A stretch of DNA of 7,956 nt, taken from positions 1 to 7,956 of the forward strand of contig JACDAU010000479.1 in NCBI GenBank assembly GCA_013695265.1, read 5' to 3'. Positions 1-5,440 of the stretch are shown in pieces. The translations under genes were made by a program, and so were the position numbers. Position 1 is the stretch's first letter. Each line of letters opens with the position of its first letter. The notes under the pieces are model-generated. The model was given only the letters and a program-made list of their open reading frames with translations, had not been told where the DNA came from and did not search any database. The stretch comes from Chloroflexia bacterium (lineage in GTDB: Bacteria > Chloroflexota > Chloroflexia > Thermobaculales > Thermobaculaceae).

Positions 1-609
1 CTTCTCCTCCGAGCCAATCGTCGCGATCACGTGCGCCCCGGCCATACGGGCGATCTGCACCGCCGCGCTGCCCACGCCGCTGCCGGCGGAGAGAACGAGC
101 ACCGTCTCGCCCGGTTGCACGCGAGCCTTGTCCAGAAGCATGTGCCACGCCGTGGGTGCGGAGAGCGTCATCGCCGCGGCGTCCGCAAACGCCACGCCCT
201 CCGGTATCGGCAGTATGTGCGTCACCGGCGCTTTCACGTACTCAGCGTACCCACCGTTGCTCACCAGTCCCAGGATGTCACCACGGATGCACGTGGTCTC
301 CTGTCCCGCCAGGCAGAACTCGCAGCGGTCGTCCGAAAGATACGGCGCGATAACGACGCGCTGTCCCGGCGCATAGCCTGAGGCGCCCGGCCCCATCTCC
401 ATGATCTCGCCCGCCACCTCGGAGCCGGAGATATGCGGCAGCGGCGGCTTGACCGGCGTCTCCCCCGCGCGCACCAGCAGATCAAGGCGGTTCACCCCGC
501 ACGCCCGCACGCGGACCAGCACCTCGCCCGCAGCCGGCTCCGGCGCGGGCACATCCTCATAGCGAAGCACGGACGCGGGACCGTAATCGTGGAACCTGAC
601 GGCCTTGAT
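1..609 (-). CDS. MDR-family (zinc alcohol dehydrogenase/quinone oxidoreductase-like) NAD(P)H oxidoreductase, 3' end outside window
   Basis: The reverse-strand frame encodes the first ~203 residues of a medium-chain dehydrogenase/reductase, which would transfer hydride between NAD(P)H and an alcohol, aldehyde, enone or quinone in the cytoplasm. Visible parts are the GroES-like N-terminal domain (about residues 1-150) and the start of the Rossmann domain, with the motif SAGSGVGSAAVQIA at 174-187. The catalytic-zinc ligands of true alcohol dehydrogenases are absent: GVN (38-40) replaces GxC, and GSE (62-64) replaces GHE. This resembles quinone oxidoreductases. A structural-zinc lobe remains, with Cys96, Cys99 and Cys107, but Asp93 replaces the first Cys. 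Residues are numbered from an ATC codon at 609, where homologues have Met (the sequence then reads KAVRFHDYG). No in-frame ATG is near. Alternatives are CTG at 627 or GTG at 693, below an in-frame stop near 709. The gene lies downstream of the sigma factor on the same strand. The substrate cannot be inferred. Confidence 0.88.
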   Translation of the reverse strand, partial: MKAVRFHDYGPASVLRYEDVPAPEPAAGEVLVRVRACGVNRLDLLVRAGETPVKPPLPHISGSEVAGEIMEMGPGASGYAPGQRVVIAPYLSDDRCEFCLAGQETTCIRGDILGLVSNGGYAEYVKAPVTHILPIPEGVAFADAAAMTLSAPTAWHMLLDKARVQPGETVLVLSAGSGVGSAAVQIARMAGAHVIATIGSEEK

Positions 610-625
610 GGAAACACCCCCATTC

Positions 626-654
626 AGTGTATGGACGTTCCAATGGTAGCAGAA
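626..654 (-). promoter_or_regulatory. weak candidate promoter for the oxidoreductase gene
   Basis: On the minus strand TTCTGC (654-649) and TACACT (631-626) are separated by 17 bases. The -10 box is fair but the -35 box is poor. Transcription would start near 619 and leave only about 10 bases before the ATC codon at 609. If real, it would exclude the far-upstream GTG start at 693. The gene could instead be read from the sigma factor unit upstream. Confidence 0.25.
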
Positions 655-774
655 CGGGTGGGTTTGATCGGCACTTGGGAGGCGCCGAGGCACACCTTCC
701 AGACCTCATTACTGCCCCTGGATCTCCTGCACGTTCGGTGCGATGGTCTGGAGGACGGGAATACGAGTCATCGA

Positions 775-791
775 TCCCGCGTCAGGCGGGA
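775..791. repeat. perfect 6-bp inverted repeat in the sigma/oxidoreductase gap
   Basis: TCCCGC (775-780) and GCGGGA (786-791) form a perfect stem around the 5-base loop GTCAG. It lies in the 231-base gap (694-924) between the sigma factor stop and the oxidoreductase. There is no T-tract on either strand, so it is not a classical intrinsic terminator. It could be a factor-dependent terminator remnant, an operator or chance in GC-rich DNA. I see nothing else convincing in this gap. Confidence 0.3.
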
Positions 792-924
792 AGGCATAGG
801 TGTGCAGGGCTCCGGCTTCTCGAAAGTGAGGGCCGGGTCCGGTGCCCGTGCGGCGGCCTTTGGTCCGTTGGCTCGAACGACACCAAGTACGGTCCCCGTA
901 TGCGAGGGGCCGCGTGCGGCGTCT

Positions 925-2193
925 TCAGTCGGTGGATGGGCCTTGTGTGGAGTTCTCGACATCTTTTGCGTAGAGCCCTGCCCCGAGTCGGGCGGCACGT
1001 TTGGTCAGGTAGCGCTGCTCCGGCACGCTCGTCGTACGGCTGGCTGCCGCCCGGTAATGCTTTACCGCCGCCTCCACATCACCGGCCATTTCGAAGAGGT
1101 GCGCGCGTACGGCATCCAGCCGGTAATGCCTGGGCAGCCGCTCGTCCAGCGCCCCGAGCAACGTCAGGCCTTCCGCCGGGCCGTGCACCATCGCCGCCGC
1201 GATCGCCCGGTTGAGCGAGACCACCGGATTGCCGGTCATCCGCTCCAGCAATCCGTACAGCGCGAGGATCTGCGGCCAGTCGGTGTCCTCGACGCGGGCC
1301 GCCCGGACGTGCAATGCGGCGATTGCCGCCTGTAGCTGGTACTCGCCGACCGCACCCTTGGTCACCGCGCCGTCGATCAAAGCGACCCCTTCCGCGATCA
1401 GCTGCCGGTCCCACAGGGTCCGGTCCTGTTCGTCGAGCGGGATCAGTTCGCCGTCGGCGTCGGTACGGGCTGGCCGGCGGGCGTCGGTGAGCAGCATCAG
1501 CGCAAGCAGACCCGCGACTTCGCTGTCGTCCGGCAGCATCCGATGCACCATCCGGGTCAGCCGGATCGCCTCGCTGGACAGCTCGACGCGATGCAGATCA
1601 TCGCCCGCGCTGCTGGCGTACCCCTCGTTGAAGATCAGGTAGAGGGCGTGTAGTACCGAGCGCAGCCGCTGCGTCCATTCCGCGCGGGTCGGCATCCCAA
1701 ATGGCACGTCGGACGCCTTGATGCGCTGCTTCGCCCTGCTGATCCGCTGCGCCATCGTCGCTTCCGGCACCAGGAACGCGCTCGCGATCTCGGCGGTGGT
1801 CAAGCCGCCGATGGCGCGTAACGTCAGCGCGATCGCGGAGGCGGCGGTAAGTGACGGATGACAGCACATGAACAGCACGGTCAACGTGTCGTCGCGGCTG
1901 GGTGGCCCGATTGATTCCCCAGTCGGCGGCTCCCGCACAGCAGCCAGGCTTTCCCGGCGTCGCCTGGCCTTCTCGCTGCGCATGTGATCCAGCAGCTTGC
2001 GCGAGCTGGTCTGGATCAGCCAGCCGCGCGGGTTGTCCGGAGTGCCCTCCTCCGGCCAGTGCCTGGCGGCCGAGAGCAGCGCTTCCTGTACGGCATCCTC
2101 GGCGGCGTCAAAGTCGCCGAAGCGCCGGACAAGGACGCCGAGGACCTGCGGCGCCAGCTCGCGCAGCAGGTCCCTCGTTGTGTGGCGCTCCCC
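925..2193 (-). CDS. ECF42-type RNA polymerase sigma factor with C-terminal helical (DUF6596/TPR-like) extension
   Basis: This is a long ECF sigma factor (about 420 codons; typical ECFs are near 200) that directs RNA polymerase to its target promoters. Sigma region 2 spans about 2160-1960, with the motifs AAEDAVQEAL and NPRGWLIQTSSRKLLDH. Region 4, with its helix-turn-helix (GGLTTAEIASAFLVPEATMA), spans about 1851-1714. The rest is the ECF42-specific helical domain, which begins with LYLIFNEGYASS and ends in TPR-like repeats (LNRAIAAAMVHGPAEGL). In studied ECF42 proteins this extension is needed for activity. No anti-sigma gene is visible, and DGPF proteins are the usual neighbours of this group. 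The start is unresolved. Homology reaches HTTRDLLRELAPQ, but no in-frame ATG, GTG or TTG lies between the TGA at 2196-2194 and this point. The first in-frame ATG (1983) would delete region 2. A GTG at 2197 overlapping the upstream stop (GTGA) is out of frame by one base. The interval given is the whole open frame. Confidence 0.9.
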   Translation of the reverse strand, partial: GERHTTRDLLRELAPQVLGVLVRRFGDFDAAEDAVQEALLSAARHWPEEGTPDNPRGWLIQTSSRKLLDHMRSEKARRRRESLAAVREPPTGESIGPPSRDDTLTVLFMCCHPSLTAASAIALTLRAIGGLTTAEIASAFLVPEATMAQRISRAKQRIKASDVPFGMPTRAEWTQRLRSVLHALYLIFNEGYASSAGDDLHRVELSSEAIRLTRMVHRMLPDDSEVAGLLALMLLTDARRPARTDADGELIPLDEQDRTLWDRQLIAEGVALIDGAVTKGAVGEYQLQAAIAALHVRAARVEDTDWPQILALYGLLERMTGNPVVSLNRAIAAAMVHGPAEGLTLLGALDERLPRHYRLDAVRAHLFEMAGDVEAAVKHYRAAASRTTSVPEQRYLTKRAARLGAGLYAKDVENSTQGPSTD

Positions 2194-2610
2194 TCACAGC
2201 TCGGGAGTCAGCAGCTCAAAGTCGGAGTCATCCATCACCCGCCGTACGCCGATCGGCTGCTGCAGCGGTACACCACCCGGCCCGGGCACACGCGAGACTT
2301 TGGCGGCGATCTCGATGGCCCGATCCTCCGACTCGACGTCGACAAGCTGATAGCCGGCGAGCATCTCCTTGAACTCCGCGAACGGCCCGTCGGTGACAAC
2401 CGGCGCGGTGCCACCGTCGGAGCTCACGACCTTGGCCAGCTCGGGCCCGGTCAGCGCCTGCTGCTCGACCAGCTCGCCGCTGTCGGTGAGCTCCTTGTTC
2501 AGGGCCCCGTAGTAATCCATGTGGGCCTTGATTTCCTCGGGTGCCCACTCGGTCATGGGCGTCTCGATGACTCCACCGTTATAATCCACCGTGAGCAGGT
2601 ACTTCGTCAT
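2194..2610 (-). CDS. DGPF-domain (YCII-related) protein, partner of the ECF42 sigma factor
   Basis: This 138-residue protein belongs to the DGPF/YCII-related family. The signature DGPF sits at residues 74-77, in TDGPFAEFKEMLAGY. The N-terminus (TKYLLTVDYNGG) and the C-terminal VRRVMD are also typical of the family. The biochemical role of these proteins is not established; they are small ferredoxin-like-fold proteins usually encoded beside ECF42 sigma factors and controlled by them. No signal peptide or membrane span is seen. The ATG at 2610 is chosen because AAGGAAGGAG (2626-2617) lies 6 bases upstream and because family members start at this point. In-frame starts further up (GTG 2667, two ATGs in a 9-bp repeat) would fall at or close to the predicted transcription start. 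The stop codon abuts the sigma factor frame, which implies one transcript and possible translational coupling. Confidence 0.9.
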   Translation of the reverse strand: MTKYLLTVDYNGGVIETPMTEWAPEEIKAHMDYYGALNKELTDSGELVEQQALTGPELAKVVSSDGGTAPVVTDGPFAEFKEMLAGYQLVDVESEDRAIEIAAKVSRVPGPGGVPLQQPIGVRRVMDDSDFELLTPEL

Positions 2611-2626
2611 GTCTGGCTCCTTCCTT

Positions 2627-2644
2627 TCCATCCGCTCCATCCGC
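2627..2644. repeat. 9-bp tandem duplication in the DGPF 5' leader
   Basis: TCCATCCGC occurs twice in direct succession (2627-2635 and 2636-2644). On the minus strand it reads GCGGATGGA twice, immediately before the purine-rich ribosome binding site. It adds in-frame ATGs upstream of the preferred start and lengthens the leader. It is probably a simple slippage duplication. Confidence 0.7.
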
Positions 2645-2673
2645 GACGCCCAGCGTAGCGCCTTCACTCATTG

Positions 2674-2700
2674 GACGGAGCACGTGACCCGTTCTCGACA
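2674..2700 (-). promoter_or_regulatory. predicted ECF42-dependent promoter of the DGPF-sigma operon
   Basis: On the minus strand TGTCGA (2700-2695) is followed after exactly 17 bases by CGTC (2677-2674). From memory, the promoter described for ECF42 sigma factors in Streptomyces venezuelae is TGTCGA at -35 and CGA/TC at -10, in front of DGPF genes. Both boxes and the gene context match here. Transcription would begin near 2667 and leave a leader of about 57 bases before the ATG at 2610. This implies that the sigma factor activates its own operon. No sigma70-like element is obvious nearby. Confidence 0.72.
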
Positions 2701-2802
2701 TCCGTCGGGAAGTGCTCGGGGCAGATATTGTTCCGCACGTCGCGCTGATTCAGGCGACACCAAAGCCACCTGTCGCAAGAAAACTCTGGTCACGGCTCGA
2801 CG

Positions 2803-3006
2803 GGTGCGCTTGATGCCCCACTCCTCCCCGAGATCTCCCTTGAAGATGTTGCCGCTGCCCACGACGACACTGACCTCTACGCCGGCCGAGTGCAGCGCCA
2901 GTACTGCGTCGGCAATATGGTTAAGCGCATCCGGACCGAAGCTTCACTCGCGCTCGCCCACGACGACGCCTCCACTCAGTTTCACCAACACTCGACTGTA
3001 GCGCAT
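2803..3006 (-). pseudogene. pyrH: truncated, nonsense-interrupted uridylate kinase (pyrH) relic
   Basis: UMP kinase makes UDP from UMP and ATP. Here only the N-terminal ~68 codons of a normal ~240 survive. From the ATG at 3006 the frame reads MRYSRVLVKLSGGVVVGERE, then a TGA (2946-2944). It then continues with UMP-kinase-like sequence in the same frame: SFGPDALNHIADAVLALH, followed by VVVGSGNIFKGDLGEEWGIK. The segments KLSGG and VVVGSGNIF match the phosphate-binding loops of PyrH (usually KLSGE and VVGGGNIFRG). After about 2803 the open frame continues to 2668 but I recognise nothing from PyrH in it, so the UMP site and the rest of the amino-acid-kinase fold are missing. A good ribosome site (GGGAGGAGAT) and an extended -10 box remain upstream, which suggests recent decay. 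The true pyrH is presumably elsewhere. A short peptide of about 20 residues could still be made. Confidence 0.75.
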
Positions 3007-3027
3007 GCTATCTCCTCCCATCAACGG

Positions 3028-3036
3028 AGCATACCA
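3028..3036 (-). promoter_or_regulatory. extended -10 promoter element of the pyrH relic
   Basis: The minus strand reads TGGTATGCT (3036-3028), a TGN-type extended -10 element with hexamer TATGCT, 21 bases upstream of the relic's ATG. No good -35 box is seen at 16-18 bases. The same TGGTATG core occurs in front of moxR on the other strand. Confidence 0.4.
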
Positions 3037-3105
3037 CCGGACGGGTACGCCGCCCCCAGAACAGGACAACCCGACGGCTCCACGGTGAGGCTTGATCCTG
3101 TCCCG

Positions 3106-3126
3106 CGGCATGCTACCTTCATGCCG
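3106..3126. repeat. perfect 7-bp inverted repeat, possible operator
   Basis: CGGCATG (3106-3112) and CATGCCG (3120-3126) are perfect inverted copies around the 7-base loop CTACCTT, centred between the divergent pyrH relic and the moxR unit. The loop contains TACCTT, which lies 16 bases after TTGATC (3092-3097). The dyad could therefore overlap a weak plus-strand promoter. It could be a dimeric repressor site or an RNA hairpin; there is no T-tract. Confidence 0.4.
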
Positions 3127-3156
3127 TGAGCACTGCAAGCCAGCGCAAAGGAGAGC

Positions 3157-3300
3157 ATGCCGGGGAGTGGACCTTCTGCTCCTGGGAAGCATCGCCACGT
3201 GGCGGTACCGTGGCCCCGTGTACCCACGGCGCGGCGCCTTCAATGGTATGATCTGCCCAGTATCGGTAAAAGGAGCGTGCGCTTGTGGCCACGAGGATAG
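3157..3300 (+). CDS. possible 47-residue leader ORF overlapping the moxR start
   Basis: An ATG at 3157 lies 3 bases after AAAGGAG (3147-3153), whose core GGAG gives a short but workable spacing. The frame runs 47 codons to a TAG at 3298-3300, so it overlaps the GTG start of moxR (3285) by 16 bases in a different frame. The product is basic and ends in KRSVRLWPRG, with no domain, signal peptide or membrane span that I recognise. Its position suggests a translationally coupled leader, but the predicted extended -10 box of moxR lies inside it. GC-rich DNA often yields open frames of this size by chance. Confidence 0.22.
   Translation: MPGSGPSAPGKHRHVAVPWPRVPTARRLQWYDLPSIGKRSVRLWPRG
3194..3238. 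repeat. cluster of palindromes upstream of moxR
   Basis: Four dyads lie in 45 bases: GCCACGTGGC (3194-3203), CGGTACCG (3203-3210), CCGTG-TACC-CACGG (3216-3229) and GGCGC-G-GCGCC (3228-3238). They sit directly upstream of the extended -10 box at 3244. They could be operator sites or fold in the RNA of a transcript from further upstream. GC-rich sequence produces short palindromes easily. Confidence 0.35.
3244..3252 (+). promoter_or_regulatory. extended -10 promoter of the moxR operon
   Basis: TGGTATGAT (3244-3252) is a TGN extended -10 element with hexamer TATGAT. Transcription would start near 3259, about 26 bases before the GTG start, and would leave the ribosome site AGGAG (3271-3275) inside the leader. 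There is no recognisable -35 hexamer 17 bases upstream, as is common for extended -10 promoters. Confidence 0.5.
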
Positions 3301-4256
3301 ACACGACCCCCATCACGGAGTTCGCCCAGCGAGTCACCGCGAACGTCGAGACGGTCATCATCGGCAAGCGCGAGCAGATCGGCACCATGCTGGTGGCGCT
3401 GCTCTGCCAGGGGCACGTGTTGATCGAGGACGTGCCGGGCACGGGCAAGACGATGCTCGCCCGCGCGATCTCCGCCTCGATGGGTCTCTCGTTCAAGCGC
3501 GTCCAGTGCACCCCGGATCTGCTGCCGAACGACGTCACGGGCGTGAGCGTGTACAACCAGCAGTCCCATACCTTCGAGTTCCAGCCCGGCCCCGTCTTTG
3601 TGAGCATCCTGCTCGCCGATGAGATCAACCGCGCCACCCCCCGCACCCAGGCCGCGCTCCTGGAGGCGATGCAGGAGGGGCAGGTGACCATCGACGGCGT
3701 GACCCACCCCCTGCCCCAGCCCTTCCTCGTGCTTGCCACCCAGAACCCCGTCGAGTACGAGGGCACCTTCCCCCTCCCGGAAGCGCAGCTCGACCGCTTC
3801 CTCGTTCAGTTACCGCTCGGCTACCCGCAGGAGGACGAGGAGATCCAGATGCTGCGCAACCTGCGCAAGGCACACCCGATCCACACCATCGCGCAGGTGG
3901 TGGATGGCGCCGAGCTTCCGGGCCTGTACGACCTCGTGACGGATGTGCACGTGGACGACTCGCTAGAACGCTACATCGCCGGCCTCGTGCGCGCCACTCG
4001 CGCGCACCCCGACATCGCCGTGGGCGCGAGCCCTCGCGGCTCCCTCGCGCTATACAAAACCGCGCAGGCCCTCGCCGCGCTCGCCGGTCGTGACTACATT
4101 CTCCCCGAGGACGTGCGGGCTATGGCCCCCCTGTGCCTGCCACACCGCCTGATCCTTAAGCCCGAAAGCCAGCTCCGGGGGCGGACCGCCGACTCCGTGC
4201 TCGACAGCATCGTGCGCGAGGCGGCGCTGGACATCGGAGAGCGGGATGACGCATGA
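3285..4256 (+). CDS. moxR: MoxR-family AAA+ ATPase
   Basis: This 323-residue protein is a standard-length MoxR ATPase, an AAA+ chaperone-like enzyme that remodels or activates partner proteins, often ones with von Willebrand A-like folds. Motifs seen are Walker A (DVPGTGKT, 49-56), Walker B (LLADE, 109-113, followed by INRATP), the sensor 1 region with Asn154 in LATQNPVEYEG, the PLPEAQLDRF stretch (163-172) and GASPRGS (247-253), where Arg251 is the likely sensor 2 residue. The fold is complete, with no signal peptide or membrane span, so it is cytoplasmic. The GTG at 3285 is chosen because AGGAG (3271-3275) lies 9 bases upstream and the N-terminus matches the family. The stop overlaps the start of the DUF58 gene as ATGA. 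It probably acts on the DUF58 and DUF4129 proteins encoded next. The client process is unknown. Confidence 0.96.
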   Translation: MATRIDTTPITEFAQRVTANVETVIIGKREQIGTMLVALLCQGHVLIEDVPGTGKTMLARAISASMGLSFKRVQCTPDLLPNDVTGVSVYNQQSHTFEFQPGPVFVSILLADEINRATPRTQAALLEAMQEGQVTIDGVTHPLPQPFLVLATQNPVEYEGTFPLPEAQLDRFLVQLPLGYPQEDEEIQMLRNLRKAHPIHTIAQVVDGAELPGLYDLVTDVHVDDSLERYIAGLVRATRAHPDIAVGASPRGSLALYKTAQALAALAGRDYILPEDVRAMAPLCLPHRLILKPESQLRGRTADSVLDSIVREAALDIGERDDA

Positions 4257-5440
4257 AGGACTTCATGCCGTTCATGCTCGCACTGTTCGTCCTAGCAATC
4301 GTCCTGCGCGTGAACTTCTTCTTCACCATCGTGTACTTCCTCGTCGCGACCTACATCCTCGTGCGGTTGTGGAGTCGCCGAGCGGTGAGCAGCCTGCGCG
4401 TTGCGCGGCAGTTCAACGAGCGCGCGTTCACGGGTGACGAGGTGCCCGTGCGCCTCACGGTTCACAATACCGGGCTGCTCCCCGTTCCCTGGCTGGAGCT
4501 GTCCGAATCCATCCCCCTGACCTTGCAATCGGGCCGGTTCCAGCGGCAGGCCCTCTCGCTCGGCGCGCGCGAGCGGTGGGGGCATACCTACCACCTGAGC
4601 TGCCGCAGACGCGGGTACTACCACGTTGGCCCCCTAACGCTGCAAACCGGCGATCTGCTCGGTCTCGATGCCGGTTCGCGATTAAGCGTGGAGCCATCAC
4701 CGATGCTCGTTTACCCGCGCGTGGTGCCGCTCACGGACCTCGGCATCCCGACCCGCTCTCCGCTCGTTGCCCTCCCAGCCAAGTCACCCCTTTTCGAGGA
4801 TCCGAGCCGACTCATGGGCGTGCGCGAGTATCGCCGGGGCGACTCGCCGCGCCGAATCCACTGGCCGGCTACGGCGCGGACTGGCTCGCTCGTGGTAAAG
4901 CAGTACCAGCCCGCGATCGCGCGCGACACGCTTGTCTGCCTCGATATGCACGACGAGGGCTATACACCCCGCCGCCTGTACGAGGCAACGGAGCTGGCCA
5001 TCGTCGCCGCAGCCTCGATCTCTAGCCATATCGTGCTGCGCGAGGGACTGGCCGTCGGACTCGCCACCGAGGCATTTGACCCCGTGGCCGAGCGGCGTCG
5101 GCATATCAGCCTGCCTCCGCGCACCGAGCGTGCCCACCTGATGGCCGGCGTGCTGGAAACGCTCGCCCGCATCCAGCTCACTCCCGATGCCCCGGTCGAG
5201 AGCTGGCTGCGGGCGGAGAGTGCCCGAATCTCCTGGGGCGCGACGATGGTCGTCATCACGGGGCGCGAGAGCGAGGCCCTGTATGAGGCACTGCTTGGCT
5301 TGCAGCGCGGGGGCCGAAGCCCGTCGCTCGTGCTTATACACCCGGAGCCGACGCCACCCGCGCTTCAGGGGCGGGCGGAGGCGCTGGGTATCCGCGTCCA
5401 CCGTGTGCGCATTGAGCGGGATCTGGAAACGTGGCGATGA
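4253..5440 (+). CDS. DUF58 domain-containing protein
   Basis: This 395-residue protein has two adjacent hydrophobic segments near the N-terminus (about 5-18 and 19-38), a beta-rich middle region and the DUF58 signature. The signature is GVREYRRGDSPRRIHWPATA at 189-208, continuing with Arg209 and TGSLVVKQY. DUF58 proteins have a vWA-like fold and are the usual partners of MoxR ATPases; their molecular function is not defined. The DUF58 core would lie on one side of the membrane, anchored by the N-terminal hairpin. The ATG at 4253 overlaps the moxR stop by 4 bases. The gene has only a weak, distant ribosome site, which fits translational coupling. Its stop overlaps the next start in the same ATGA manner. 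No lesion is seen. Confidence 0.94.
   Translation: MKDFMPFMLALFVLAIVLRVNFFFTIVYFLVATYILVRLWSRRAVSSLRVARQFNERAFTGDEVPVRLTVHNTGLLPVPWLELSESIPLTLQSGRFQRQALSLGARERWGHTYHLSCRRRGYYHVGPLTLQTGDLLGLDAGSRLSVEPSPMLVYPRVVPLTDLGIPTRSPLVALPAKSPLFEDPSRLMGVREYRRGDSPRRIHWPATARTGSLVVKQYQPAIARDTLVCLDMHDEGYTPRRLYEATELAIVAAASISSHIVLREGLAVGLATEAFDPVAERRRHISLPPRTERAHLMAGVLETLARIQLTPDAPVESWLRAESARISWGATMVVITGRESEALYEALLGLQRGGRSPSLVLIHPEPTPPALQGRAEALGIRVHRVRIERDLETWR

Noticed and set aside
433..1335. 300-codon open frame on the plus strand opposite the sigma factor and oxidoreductase
   Set aside because: It is antisense to two genes with clear family motifs, has no ribosome site that stands out and has no recognisable domain.
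2611..2802. Continuation of the pyrH relic frame to a stop at 2668, and other frames in the same stretch
   Set aside because: I looked for the downstream PyrH motifs (for example NIGTLAT and AIPM-type segments) in the other frames and found none, so the relic is ended at about 2803.
3119..3766. 215-codon minus-strand frame opposite the moxR start
   Set aside because: It is antisense to the conserved Walker A/B region of MoxR; low-complexity shadow composition.
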